50,302 nucleotides of DNA from assembly GCA_902519405.1 (NCBI GenBank), contig CABYJX010000010.1:1-50302 (forward strand), written 5' to 3'. The notes beneath the pieces were generated by a model, which did no database searches, was not told the DNA's origin, and saw nothing but the letters and a program-made list of their open reading frames with translations. The position numbers and the translations under genes are program-made. Shown piece by piece: positions 9,018 through 17,584 of this stretch. This DNA is from an uncultured Gammaproteobacteria bacterium. Lineage in GTDB: Bacteria; Pseudomonadota; Gammaproteobacteria; Pseudomonadales; Halieaceae. Position 1 is the first letter of the stretch. Every line of letters begins with the position of its first letter.

Positions 9018-9704
9018 CTAAAATGGCCAGACGGAGAACAGTGCTCGAGTCATCCATCCTGGTTTTGCAGCATCCGATAATGCTCCTGTGCCACTATATG
9101 AAATTTCTGCCTGAGCAATCCTGGTAGACAGGATCGTATTATTCGGTTGAACATCCTCAGGTCGAATGATTCCGGATATCTGTATGAACTCAGTTCCCTC
9201 AGTGAAGGAAAGCTGTTTTTGACCGGCAATCATTAAATTCCCGTTAGGCAAAACATCAGTCACGACTGTACCGATCTGTCCAGTCAAGGTAGCTGCCTGA
9301 CCAGAAGTTCCTGTACCTGCATGGGTTATGTTCGCCCCACCGATTTTAAAGTTATCAAAAAAAGAACTGCTAGGAAGAATTGCGCCGGCCTGCGATGTGC
9401 CAAGCACATCGTTAGTAGAATTTCTGGAAGCTGTAACACCAGCGCTTCGCGTGGAGTTTGTGGTCTCCGTCAACACGACTGTTATCAAATCACCGACAAA
9501 TAACTCACCCGCTTGATATGTGCGCGTCGTCGGGTATAAGTCCGTTCCATTAGTGAAAATTGATCCGGTCGCGTAACGTGGTTTCGCTTCGACTTGCACT
9601 GGCGCTCCAACGGCAGATCTAGCAAACTCATCTGCAGTCGGAGGCATTGTTCCGCAAGCACAGATCACGGTCGATAGTATCAGAACTAATAAAGATCTAA
9701 TCAT
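9018..9704 (-). CDS. flgH: Flagellar L-ring lipoprotein FlgH
   Basis: FlgH forms the outer-membrane ring around the rod. The 228-residue product begins with a lipoprotein signal (LLVLILSTVICACG; the likely lipidated residue is Cys17, with Cys15 just before it). It continues with GELFVGDLITVVLTETTNS, the conserved L-ring core, VLPNGNLMIAGQKQ, and RPEDVQPNNTILSTRIAQAEI. It ends in an aromatic tail (LFSVWPF) common in the family. It is 10 bases after flgG. Normal length. Confidence 0.97.
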   Translation of the reverse strand: MIRSLLVLILSTVICACGTMPPTADEFARSAVGAPVQVEAKPRYATGSIFTNGTDLYPTTRTYQAGELFVGDLITVVLTETTNSTRSAGVTASRNSTNDVLGTSQAGAILPSSSFFDNFKIGGANITHAGTGTSGQAATLTGQIGTVVTDVLPNGNLMIAGQKQLSFTEGTEFIQISGIIRPEDVQPNNTILSTRIAQAEISYSGTGALSDAAKPGWMTRALFSVWPF

Positions 9705-9714
9705 GTCTCAGGCC

Positions 9715-10500
9715 TTATAAATTATTGTTTAAGAAACGAAGCATGCCATCTGCAGCCGAGATCGCCTTGGAATTAATTTCATACGCTCGTTGCGTTTCAA
9801 TCATACTAACCATCTCTTCCACCACATTGACATTTGATGCTTCTAGCATTCCCTGAACCAATCCACCAAATCCGTTCTCGCTGGGAACCCCTGTTTCAGC
9901 AACACCACTGGCTTCCGTCTGACCATATAAATTTCGCCCCATTGGCATCAAACCAGACTTATTGAGAAATCGAGAAAGCTGTATCGAACCTAGCTGAGTT
10001 GAACCACCGCCACCGGCGAGTTCTGCGGTTACAGTTCCATCTCGACCTATCGTGATGCTTGCTGCGTCAACCGGAATTGTTATCGCGGGAAATAGCGGCT
10101 GCCCACCAGTAGTAACCACTTCGCCCTCTGAAGAAATCTTGAATGACCCGTCCCTAGTGTAAGCAAAGGTGCCGTCTTGCTGAGTAATGGCAAAAAAACC
10201 ATCACCCGAAACGGCCAAGTCAAAGGAGTTTTCCGTAGAAATCATGTTCCCCTGAGCATGAATTTTCTCGGTAGAGATGATTCTCGTGCCCGTTCCTAAC
10301 ATAAATCCTGTAGGATCTTCATTAGTTGCGTCGGTCTGACCACCGGCTTGAGCAATTGTTTGGTAAAGTAATTCCTCAAACATCGCGCGGTCTTTCTTAA
10401 AACCAACCGTATTAACGTTAGCTAGGTTGTTGGCAATCACCGTCATCTTGGTTGATTGTGCAGTTAAGCCGGTCTTGGCTACCCACATTGATGCGTCCAT
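9715..10500 (-). CDS. flgG: Distal rod protein FlgG
   Basis: FlgG forms the distal rod. The 261-residue product opens with MTVIANNLANVNTVGFKKDR (about residues 19-38), the rod/hook N-terminal helix, and ends with the matching C-terminal helix (MVSMIETQRAYEINSKAI). The length matches the family (about 260). It lies 26 bases after flgF and 10 before flgH in the flg operon. Confidence 0.97.
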   Translation of the reverse strand: MDASMWVAKTGLTAQSTKMTVIANNLANVNTVGFKKDRAMFEELLYQTIAQAGGQTDATNEDPTGFMLGTGTRIISTEKIHAQGNMISTENSFDLAVSGDGFFAITQQDGTFAYTRDGSFKISSEGEVVTTGGQPLFPAITIPVDAASITIGRDGTVTAELAGGGGSTQLGSIQLSRFLNKSGLMPMGRNLYGQTEASGVAETGVPSENGFGGLVQGMLEASNVNVVEEMVSMIETQRAYEINSKAISAADGMLRFLNNNL

Positions 10501-10526
10501 TTACTACTCCTCCCTAATTACGGGTC

Positions 10527-11300
10527 TCATGCCCGCAACTTCATTAAATCTTCCCCACTTGAATCAAGTTCACTTACGCTCTTGATTACTTTAATCTGGG
10601 TTTCGAATGATCGATTGAATTCCATTAATGACACGAGTGCCTCGATCGGACTAACGTTACTACTCTCAAGCCGACCTGACTCGATCTCTATTTTATTTGG
10701 ACCACTTTCGAAATCTCCACCTGCCCCATTTGCAGCAGGTGTTTCATACAGCCCATCCATACGTCTGACCAATCCTGCTTGACTAGCGTCACGAAGCATT
10801 AAGTTTGCTACTAACTGCGGTTGTTCCTCACGATTATCAAGACTCGCTGCGTAGACACCACCATCTCGGCCAAATGTTATTCTGACTCCAGGTGGTACAG
10901 TTAGAGGCCCACCGCCGTCTTCTAGGACGACTAATCCGGTTCCGATTTCTACAACACCACTCGCGGTAATCCGCATGTCACCGCGTCGAGTAAAGCCGAT
11001 ATTTCCATCTTCAGCTTGAACTCCCAGTACCGTTTTATAGTTCATGGCAATATCCATGTCGTTGCCCGTTGATATCATGGGAGCTCCCGGGGATAGGTCT
11101 ACCGATCCGTCTGCCATATTATTAACTGGCTGATATCGCGTAGGGAAACCTTCACCTAGCACTTCTCTAAATTCTAACGTCGCACCACCACCTTTTTTGA
11201 AACCAGGTGTAGATACGTTGGCAAGCTCGTGTGCCAATTGAGTCCTGACATATCCTTGTGCCAAAACTCCCGAAAGCGCTGTGTAAGCTAGTCTGTCCAT
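10527..11300 (-). CDS. flgF: Proximal rod protein FlgF
   Basis: FlgF is a proximal rod subunit. The 257-residue protein has the rod N-terminal pattern LAHELANVSTPGFKKGG (about residues 23-39) and the C-terminal helix ALVSLMEFNRSFETQIKVI. It is distinguished from FlgG by position (between flgE and flgG), by MDRLAYTALSG at the start, and by divergence from the FlgG consensus. Normal length; same operon. Confidence 0.95.
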   Translation of the reverse strand: MDRLAYTALSGVLAQGYVRTQLAHELANVSTPGFKKGGGATLEFREVLGEGFPTRYQPVNNMADGSVDLSPGAPMISTGNDMDIAMNYKTVLGVQAEDGNIGFTRRGDMRITASGVVEIGTGLVVLEDGGGPLTVPPGVRITFGRDGGVYAASLDNREEQPQLVANLMLRDASQAGLVRRMDGLYETPAANGAGGDFESGPNKIEIESGRLESSNVSPIEALVSLMEFNRSFETQIKVIKSVSELDSSGEDLMKLRA

Positions 11301-11323
11301 TGTCCGCTACCTACCTAAATCCT

Positions 11324-14266
11324 TTATCCGCGAATATTAATAATGGTCTGCGTCAACGAGGAACTTGTTTCAATCGCTTTCGCGTTTGCCTGGAAGTTCC
11401 GTTGCGCCGTGATCAAATCAACCAATTCACCGGTCAAGTCCACGTTGGATCTTTCTCTCGCACCCGCTCTAAGTGTTCCGAATCCAGCTGCACCAGGCTC
11501 TCCATATGCCGCTTCACCAGATTCAGAAGTCGCGAAGAAGCTTGCGTCTCCAATCTGACGTAGGCCTTTCGGAGTAGCAAAGTTCGCAATAATAATTTTA
11601 CCGAGTGATTTCTGAGATCCATTTGAATAACTGGCAACCACCAGTCCATTGTCACCGATATTAACGCCGACCAAATCACCTTCCGCTGCACCATTCTGAT
11701 TCTGACTCAATACCGCAAAGGGGCTATTGAACTGTGTACTTCCATCATATGCGACTGCGATTGATGTACCGGTGATACCATCACTTTGGAGTTCTGCACC
11801 ACCCATTGGTGAAACCAAGGTACCCGACGTATCAAAGGTCAATTCACCACGATCTAGGAAGATGGGCGTCCAATAAGGTACGTCCTGTTCATCAAATTCA
11901 CCTTTGTCGGTAGTCTCTATCCAGTACCCATCAGAGTCCTGCGCAACATAAACATCTGCACTTCCTTGTTGATCTGGATACAATTGAATATAAGTTGATA
12001 CCGTTGCAAATGCTGCATCCACATTATCAAGTCCCCAATCTGAGGAACCCGCTATCTGAATAAAAGAGTCTGACTTCGCTGTACCCCCGTGGATAATTAA
12101 CTGTTCAGTCGCATCATCAAATCCCACAGTGATACCCGACACACTTCGACCAAGACCGTCGGCCATCAGATTAATCTTTTCCTGTAAGTGCGTTGTAAAG
12201 GTTCCGATCGAGTACTGACCTTCTGTCAGCGTAATCTGGGAAGAGATACCGTCAACAATACAGGTGAGTGTTTTGTTGGCTGGCGTCACTGCAAAAGAAG
12301 CCGAGGGATCAACTCCCATTGGACCTCCATAAACCACCGCAGGTTGAGATGCCTGGCCACGAACAGTTGGCAAGTTTGCGATCGTAGAAACCTGTGGGGA
12401 GACTTCATGTCCGTTTTGATTAACTCCTAGTAAATCAGTAGCCAGCAATGATGGGGCTGTTAAAGTTGTCACATTATTGGCGGTCGTAGTATTCACTGTT
12501 AACTCTATACTGGATGTATCACCCGTTTGACCTGAAGTAATATTGAACTGCCCGTCCGCGTAAGACACCTGAAGTCCATAGCGTTGATCAGACAATGCGC
12601 GCTCTGCCGTTCCATTTGGAAGTACGTTGCCCAGCAAAGTTATCGCTTGGTTACTATCAAGCGGTGGTAGCAACGTGCCATATGTTGGCGGGTTATCTTC
12701 TGCAACAGCATTACCAGTCGGAACATTGATTTCTTTGACACCAAACAAGGAATTGGTTCCCTGTCCTGTCGTGCTTGCTACATATAAATTATCTTTTTTG
12801 GTACCACCTTGTGTAAACCGGAAACCCAGATTTTCGTAGTCGTATATACAGACAATATCGTTAAAATCGGGGTTGCCAGAAGCGGCGTTCGCATCAAGCG
12901 CTGTCGTGATTATCTCGGCTAGTTCTTCCGGAGGTATCTCCCCATTCGCATCGCGGTTATATGTTGCATCCGCAGCGGCGACAAGGGCCCTTAGATCTAA
13001 AGTAATATTCTTGGGAACTGACCAAGCAGCACCACCCCAAACAGGGGCTTCACGATACAGCGTGATCTTGCCCAATGCGGCCTCCGCATCATTGGCAGCC
13101 GCACCAAAATCAAAACGTTTACCATCTCCGAATCGGCTATTAAGCACATTCTGGAGTTCAAATGCGATCTGGTTACCTGACAGCTTGACGGCATCTCCCG
13201 CTAAATGCTCTAACCCTATCGATACTAGGGGCGAACCATCAACTGAAAGATTAAACATGTCTTTCAAATTTGCTCGCGTAAAAGTAGAAAAGTCCACACC
13301 GTCCTGGTTATTCGTCAGGTTCAAGTTATCGGTATAAGGTGATGTGGCCGGTATTTTCATATCGATCGCAGCGGGCTGTGAGTTGATTGGTGTTGATAAT
13401 TGGTCGTAAGAATATTTCTTATATTGAGTACCGGTCGTGATCAAGTATTTTTCACTTTCTGCACTAGTTCGTTGCAGCGTCAACAATTCAGCCTCTGTTT
13501 TCAGCTCTCCATACTTGTTAACGTAGTATTTATCTCCAGCAGTATCAGCTGATTGAATGAGGCGAGGCGTAACCTTTTGGTCATCAATATATACATGCGT
13601 CTGCCATTTATTGAAAGGATCAGCGGCTGTCGCTTCTCCTGTCTTCACATAGTAAATCGTTGCAAGGTGACTCGAGCCTGAAGCTCCATATACCGTCAAA
13701 GATGTTGTTTTGTGGTAAGTCTCTGGATTGTTCGGATTGAAGACTTCCGTAATAGGCTCGCTCGTAGACGGAAGGTTAAGACCCAACTCCACGCTTGTAG
13801 TCGCTCTAAATTCTGCAACCGTCTGTCTTGGAATAGTCATCGCAGTTAAAGGCGCACTAAAGTCCGCTGTGTTTGTCGAGTCGACCGGCAATGACATCAA
13901 GGCCTGCCCCGCCGCGTTAACCATCTGGTTTTGCTCGTTAAGCATGAAACCACCGTTACGTGTGAATATCTTGGTGCCATCTGGCGACTCCAGCGCGAAG
14001 AAACCATCACCGGTAATCGCTAAGTCGAGAGAGTTGGCGGAAAACTCAATATTTCCCTGGCTGAATTCCTGCGACACCGATTTAAGCGATACCCCGGCAC
14101 CGATCACACTCGCAGCACGCTGCAGAGGTGACGTTGCAAAAATGTCACCGAAGTCGGCATCGGATCGCTTAAACCCGGAGGTTCCAGCGTTAGCAATATT
14201 GTTTGAGGTTACCGCAAGCTCTGTAGTGGCTGCGTTTAATCCTGTTAATGAGGTATAAAATGACAT
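11324..14266 (-). CDS. flgE: Flagellar hook protein FlgE, very large
   Basis: FlgE polymerises into the hook. The 980-residue product has the conserved N-terminal end (SLTGLNAATTELAVTSNN then IANAGTSGFKRSD, about residues 6-36) and C-terminal end (TGELVDLITAQRNFQANAKA). Usual FlgE proteins have 400-450 residues, so about 500 extra residues lie in the outer domains. The middle is rich in Thr, Asp, Ala and Tyr. It lies between flgD (25 bases) and flgF (23 bases). Large hook proteins are known in some marine bacteria; what the extra domains do is not evident here. Confidence 0.95.
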   Translation of the reverse strand: MSFYTSLTGLNAATTELAVTSNNIANAGTSGFKRSDADFGDIFATSPLQRAASVIGAGVSLKSVSQEFSQGNIEFSANSLDLAITGDGFFALESPDGTKIFTRNGGFMLNEQNQMVNAAGQALMSLPVDSTNTADFSAPLTAMTIPRQTVAEFRATTSVELGLNLPSTSEPITEVFNPNNPETYHKTTSLTVYGASGSSHLATIYYVKTGEATAADPFNKWQTHVYIDDQKVTPRLIQSADTAGDKYYVNKYGELKTEAELLTLQRTSAESEKYLITTGTQYKKYSYDQLSTPINSQPAAIDMKIPATSPYTDNLNLTNNQDGVDFSTFTRANLKDMFNLSVDGSPLVSIGLEHLAGDAVKLSGNQIAFELQNVLNSRFGDGKRFDFGAAANDAEAALGKITLYREAPVWGGAAWSVPKNITLDLRALVAAADATYNRDANGEIPPEELAEIITTALDANAASGNPDFNDIVCIYDYENLGFRFTQGGTKKDNLYVASTTGQGTNSLFGVKEINVPTGNAVAEDNPPTYGTLLPPLDSNQAITLLGNVLPNGTAERALSDQRYGLQVSYADGQFNITSGQTGDTSSIELTVNTTTANNVTTLTAPSLLATDLLGVNQNGHEVSPQVSTIANLPTVRGQASQPAVVYGGPMGVDPSASFAVTPANKTLTCIVDGISSQITLTEGQYSIGTFTTHLQEKINLMADGLGRSVSGITVGFDDATEQLIIHGGTAKSDSFIQIAGSSDWGLDNVDAAFATVSTYIQLYPDQQGSADVYVAQDSDGYWIETTDKGEFDEQDVPYWTPIFLDRGELTFDTSGTLVSPMGGAELQSDGITGTSIAVAYDGSTQFNSPFAVLSQNQNGAAEGDLVGVNIGDNGLVVASYSNGSQKSLGKIIIANFATPKGLRQIGDASFFATSESGEAAYGEPGAAGFGTLRAGARERSNVDLTGELVDLITAQRNFQANAKAIETSSSLTQTIINIRG

Positions 14267-14291
14267 TTGGCGTTTCCTCGACCGTTAAAAT

Positions 14292-14990
14292 TTAAATTTC
14301 TATTCGACTCATCTCTTCGAGACTGAGCACTAATCCCCCATCGACCTCTACCTCTATCGATTGGGCTTCTGCATTCCAATTAACTGCTCTGACCGTAGAC
14401 GAAGTTTTAACTGCAATAGGTTCTAAAGCTCCGTCTTTTACAATGGTTGCGCTCATCACGTAGTTACCATACGGTGCGGAATTGCCCCCGCTATCCGTTC
14501 CGTCCCAGACCAACGGCAACATCCCGGGGCTATGTGCTCCCATTTCTTCACGATCAACCAGTTCACCGGAATCTCGATCGTAGACACTAAAAATAATCGC
14601 GTCAGCGCCCTCGGGTAAATTTAATGTCCCCTGTCCGGGGATCCCTTCTCCTGCAACAACCAAACCGCCTTCCAGCGAAACCTTTTTACCAAGTAGATTT
14701 GCTCCAGCTAGGAATTGATCATCACGCATCCGTGATGACACATCTTCCAAAGAAGACTGCATCCCTTTCATAGCCTCCAAAGAGGAAAACTGCGCCAATT
14801 GGGAGACAAATGCCTCATTCTCCATGGGATCAAGTGGATTTTGATTCTGAAGCTGAGTGGTAAATAACTGTAAAAAAGCATCTCTTCCCAAGTCTTCTTC
14901 TGTCTGCGTTAACTTGGCACGCTGCTGTGCCTCATAAGAGTCAGAGGTCAAAAAGTTGGTCGCGGCTTGCTGAATGTTACTGGGCATCAT
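14292..14990 (-). CDS. flgD: Hook cap / hook assembly protein FlgD
   Basis: FlgD is the scaffold at the hook tip that allows FlgE to polymerise. The 232-residue product has the signature DAFLQLFTTQLQNQNPLDPM followed by ENEAFVSQLAQFSSLEAMKG (about residues 37-76), then a Tudor/FnIII-like beta domain with the WDGTDSGGN turn near residue 163. Normal length. It is 13 bases after flgC and 25 before flgE. Confidence 0.97.
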   Translation of the reverse strand: MMPSNIQQAATNFLTSDSYEAQQRAKLTQTEEDLGRDAFLQLFTTQLQNQNPLDPMENEAFVSQLAQFSSLEAMKGMQSSLEDVSSRMRDDQFLAGANLLGKKVSLEGGLVVAGEGIPGQGTLNLPEGADAIIFSVYDRDSGELVDREEMGAHSPGMLPLVWDGTDSGGNSAPYGNYVMSATIVKDGALEPIAVKTSSTVRAVNWNAEAQSIEVEVDGGLVLSLEEMSRIEI

Positions 14991-15003
14991 CTATCCTCTC
15001 TTT

Positions 15004-15429
15004 TTAAGCCTTCGCCAAATCTAGGGTGCGAAGGAGAAGTTCTTTAGAAGTGGTAATTACTTGAACGTTGTTCTGATAACTTCTGGAGGCAGCTAGCATT
15101 TCTACCATTTCTTCTATTTCATTTACGTTAGATGCGTAGACATAACCATCTTTATCCGCCACTTCGTTCCAAGGCTGGTGTAACTTTTTTACGGCGCTGG
15201 GGTCATCTACAATATCTTCAACTAAAACCCCGCCTTCCATATCCTTTCCGTATTTCTGAACGTACTCACCGACAATGGCTTGAAACACAGCGCGCTTTCC
15301 TCGAAACGCCTCTTCCTGTGAGCCCGCTACCACGCTCGCGTTAGCGATATTGGACGCTATTGCATTCAGCCGGACCATCTGCGCTGCAAGCGCACTTCCG
15401 GCTACGTTCATATTGTTTTCAATACTCAT
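15004..15429 (-). CDS. flgC: Proximal rod protein FlgC
   Basis: A rod subunit of 141 residues. The N-terminal helix MVRLNAIASNIANASVV and the C-terminal NEIEEMVEMLAASRSYQNNV are FlgC signatures, and the length is typical. It is 3 bases after flgB and 13 before flgD. Confidence 0.97.
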   Translation of the reverse strand: MSIENNMNVAGSALAAQMVRLNAIASNIANASVVAGSQEEAFRGKRAVFQAIVGEYVQKYGKDMEGGVLVEDIVDDPSAVKKLHQPWNEVADKDGYVYASNVNEIEEMVEMLAASRSYQNNVQVITTSKELLLRTLDLAKA

Positions 15430-15432
15430 AAG

Positions 15433-15822
15433 TTATTCCCCCTTTAGTGCCTTGCGAACTCCGCTAATGCGGCCCTCGATAAAGTTTAGAGTTGCCTCGT
15501 AGCGGCCAGCTGCACGACCAAATTTGGCTTGCTGAACCCCAATTTCAACAGTGTTTCCATCAGGGCTAGGGTTAAGGGCTTTTTCAAAATAAGTAGGAAA
15601 TGAACCGTTATTCACGGAAGGATGGCGAAAGTGTTTGTTATTAGTCACCGTCATAGCTCCCTGACCCATATGAGCTTTAATAGCTTTTTTGAAGTCAACG
15701 TCTTTAGCCTTGTAACCAGGTGTATCTGCATTAGCGATATTGCTTGCCAAAGTCGAGATCCTTGCATTACGCAGCGGCAGCGCGTGTTGGTGTATTCCTA
15801 ATGCTCTATCTAACAATGGCAT
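15433..15822 (-). CDS. flgB: Proximal rod protein FlgB
   Basis: First gene of the rod-hook operon. The 129-residue product carries ISTLASNIANADTPGYKAKD (about residues 22-41), the diagnostic FlgB N-terminal helix, and ends with a short helical region. A perfect sigma-54 promoter lies 69 bases upstream of the start codon. It diverges from flgA across 261 bases. Confidence 0.97.
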   Translation of the reverse strand: MPLLDRALGIHQHALPLRNARISTLASNIANADTPGYKAKDVDFKKAIKAHMGQGAMTVTNNKHFRHPSVNNGSFPTYFEKALNPSPDGNTVEIGVQQAKFGRAAGRYEATLNFIEGRISGVRKALKGE

Positions 15823-15890
15823 CTTTTTCCCCTAAAGTTATTCGGTTAAACACCGATTAATATATTTACCGGTATTCCGTACATAAGTAG

Positions 15891-15906
15891 AGCAAGCAGC
15901 GTGCCA
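15891..15906 (-). promoter_or_regulatory. Sigma-54 promoter of the flgB-fliD operon
   Basis: On the minus strand the sequence reads TGGCACGCTGCTTGCT. This matches TGGCACG-N4-TTGC(A/T) at every defined position, with -24 GG and -12 GC at the required spacing. Initiation would fall near 15880, leaving a leader of about 58 bases before flgB. The promoter fits control by the FleQ- or FleR-like enhancer-binding proteins encoded at 43791-46561. Confidence 0.9.
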
Positions 15907-16083
15907 AATCTATAAATTGGTAAATAACTACTATTAATCAGTAATTTAGCGGCTCTAAAGATTTTTTTTCTAAATATAACCGGCATAAACTGGCTAACAT
16001 TTTGTGGCAATGCGGCAATAGGTTGCCATGTGCAAGTCCGAGTAATGCTTGCCGACTATCGACACAAAGTTGATACTTGATAA

Positions 16084-17154
16084 ATGCATACTGGATGGCT
16101 AAGATTCCTTCTTTTCGCTTTTTTGAGTTACGCTTGCTTTGGGTGGAGTGAATCTCAATTATCGCCAGACTCTAAAACGGTACTGAAAGCTGCTGTAATA
16201 CAACACGTTAGTAATTCACTAGAAATTCCTGCCGATCAAGTTGTTCTAAGGCCTTTTCATCCTAGTTTTTCGCCCCCAATATGCCCGGAACCATTCGCAA
16301 TAAGCTTCTTTGAGAAATCAGAAAACTCACTGCTAGTAGAATGTATATCCGCCGATTGGAGATCCTATATCTCCGTTGATATAACAGAAATCCGGGATGT
16401 CCCTGTCTATGTAGACAACTTCGAACGTGGTCATTTGCTAACCAGAGAAGACTTGATACTGGAGCGAATGGAAGGAAAATTTTCAAAGTCGTTGATTGAT
16501 AGAGATTCTTTAGGCATGGTGGTTATGAAACGTCCTGTCAAACTAGGCCAAGTCGCTGCGACATCAGATGTAGAAAAAGCGGCGATGGTACATAAATTAC
16601 TTCGTGATGTTGAAGCAAAGTCCAAATTAACGTTATCGAATGTAAAAAAGGTAGCCATTGCGGAGTCTCGCGCAACTATGAATCAGATATTCCCCACAAG
16701 ACTAATAAAGGGGAGTACTGCAGCGCGTCAATTACGTGCGGGTCGGGTGCTATCTCGGATGGACTTCAATGAAAGGAAAAAAGCACTGTTTGTCACCGAA
16801 AATATCCGATATGGTGGCTTGGTAGATAATACTAATACTGAAATGCGAAGCACCAATGAACGGGTGCCAGCCAATTTGGTACTTGATTTAAGCACATTAG
16901 GACGTGTGCAAGCCGTCAGGCTTTTGAGATCAAATACTCTTTTGCGACACTCAGACGTTCGGCCAGCACCGTTGGTTCGCGCTGGAGAAGCTGCTACTTT
17001 AACTATAGAAAAGGGACCGCTAAATATTGCGGTCACACTGGTAGCACTAGAAAATGGCCTAATGGGTGATCTTATTAAGCTAAAAAACCCAGATTCAGGT
17101 GAAAATGTGGTTGCTCGTGTCTCCGGAGTAGGTAAAGTAGTGTTACCAAATTGA
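16084..17154 (+). CDS. flgA: P-ring assembly chaperone FlgA, enlarged
   Basis: FlgA is a periplasmic chaperone for FlgI. A signal peptide (WLRFLLFAFLSYACFGWS) begins the 356-residue product. The C-terminal half matches the FlgA SAF and beta-clip region: VQAVRLLRSNTLLRHSDV, LVRAGEAATLTI, a GDLIKLKNPDSGENVVARV strand and a final VGKVVLPN. Most FlgA proteins have 140-250 residues. Here an extra block (about residues 150-260) contains a second SAF-like stretch, FPTRLIKGSTAARQLRAGRV. Divergent from flgB; upstream of flgM. No convincing promoter is seen in front of it. Confidence 0.88.
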   Translation: MHTGWLRFLLFAFLSYACFGWSESQLSPDSKTVLKAAVIQHVSNSLEIPADQVVLRPFHPSFSPPICPEPFAISFFEKSENSLLVECISADWRSYISVDITEIRDVPVYVDNFERGHLLTREDLILERMEGKFSKSLIDRDSLGMVVMKRPVKLGQVAATSDVEKAAMVHKLLRDVEAKSKLTLSNVKKVAIAESRATMNQIFPTRLIKGSTAARQLRAGRVLSRMDFNERKKALFVTENIRYGGLVDNTNTEMRSTNERVPANLVLDLSTLGRVQAVRLLRSNTLLRHSDVRPAPLVRAGEAATLTIEKGPLNIAVTLVALENGLMGDLIKLKNPDSGENVVARVSGVGKVVLPN

Positions 17155-17171
17155 AAAAAATGAGTTAGCAT

Positions 17172-17198
17172 TAAAGATTAAGGTAGTATTGTCGATTA
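17172..17198 (+). promoter_or_regulatory. Sigma-28 (FliA) promoter of flgM
   Basis: TAAAGATT (17172-17179), an 11-base spacer, and GTCGATTA (17191-17198) match the FliA consensus TAAAGTTT-N11-GCCGATAA at about 6 of 8 positions in each half. Initiation near 17205 leaves a leader of about 40 bases. This gives FliA control over its own anti-sigma factor, as in enteric bacteria. Confidence 0.75.
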
Positions 17199-17216
17199 GA
17201 ATGGTAAGCGAAAAAG

Positions 17217-17231
17217 CATCCTAAAAGGATG
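17217..17231 (+). promoter_or_regulatory. Short leader hairpin before flgM
   Basis: CATCC-TAAAA-GGATG forms a 5-bp stem directly before the AGGTGAG ribosome-binding site of flgM (17233-17239). It could influence translation of the sigma-28 transcript. The stem is weak and may be chance. Confidence 0.3.
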
Positions 17232-17245
17232 TAGGTGAGCAAACG

Positions 17246-17548
17246 ATGAGTGACCCAGTGACATCAAGTGTAGACAAAACGCAGTCTGTACCTAGTACAG
17301 ACACCTTCAAAAAAGTGGGCTCAGGAGAAAAATCGACTGAAGCAACTGCTAGCGCACCTATAAAAAGTGGTGGTGATGAGCTTAAGCTCAGTGAAGCAAC
17401 CGCAGCTGCTCTGGAATCTGCTGAGTTTGATTCAGAAAAAGTAAACCAAATCAAAGAAATGATTGCCAAGGGAGAGTATCCTCTCGATGAAAAGCGGATA
17501 GCTGAAAGTTTCTTCGCTCTTGAACAGCTGATATCAGATCCAAATTAA
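17246..17548 (+). CDS. flgM: Anti-sigma-28 factor FlgM
   Basis: FlgM binds FliA until the hook is complete and is then exported. The 100-residue product has a polar, disordered N-terminal half and the FlgM C-terminal helices: DELKLSEATAAALESAEFDS, then VNQIKEMIAKGEYPLDEKRI (about residues 72-91). The AGGTGAG site at 17233-17239 supports the ATG. A sigma-28 promoter lies upstream, and flgN follows 36 bases downstream. Confidence 0.95.
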   Translation: MSDPVTSSVDKTQSVPSTDTFKKVGSGEKSTEATASAPIKSGGDELKLSEATAAALESAEFDSEKVNQIKEMIAKGEYPLDEKRIAESFFALEQLISDPN

Positions 17549-17567
17549 CTCAAACGGGTTTTAGCGA

Positions 17568-17580
17568 AGGGGTAACCCCT
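17568..17580 (+). promoter_or_regulatory. Palindrome over the flgN ribosome-binding site
   Basis: AGGGGTAACCCCT is a perfect 5-bp inverted repeat around a 3-base loop. It contains the only purine-rich site (AAGGGG) ahead of the flgN ATG at 17585. Folding would hide that site, so flgN translation could depend on unfolding or on ribosomes arriving from flgM. Confidence 0.4.
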
Positions 17581-17584
17581 CAGT

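Noticed and set aside
13728-14258. Long plus-strand open frame (176 codons) opposite flgE
   Set aside because: It lies wholly opposite the conserved FlgE N-terminal coding region, has no family signature or ribosome-binding site, and is explained by codon bias of flgE. The same holds for the frame at 12873-13337.
15956-15982. Possible sigma-28 promoter before flgA (TAAAGATT at 15956-15963)
   Set aside because: The -35 half is identical to that of flgM, but the sequence 11 bases later is TATAACCG, which does not match GCCGATAA.
15991-16006. Possible sigma-54 promoter before flgA (TGGCTAACATTTTGTG)
   Set aside because: Spacing is right, but the invariant -12 GC is GT and the -24 element is TGGCTA; too weak to report as a site.
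16728-17171. Minus-strand open frame of 147 codons opposite flgA
   Set aside because: Lies opposite the conserved C-terminal part of FlgA; no domain and no promoter or ribosome site.
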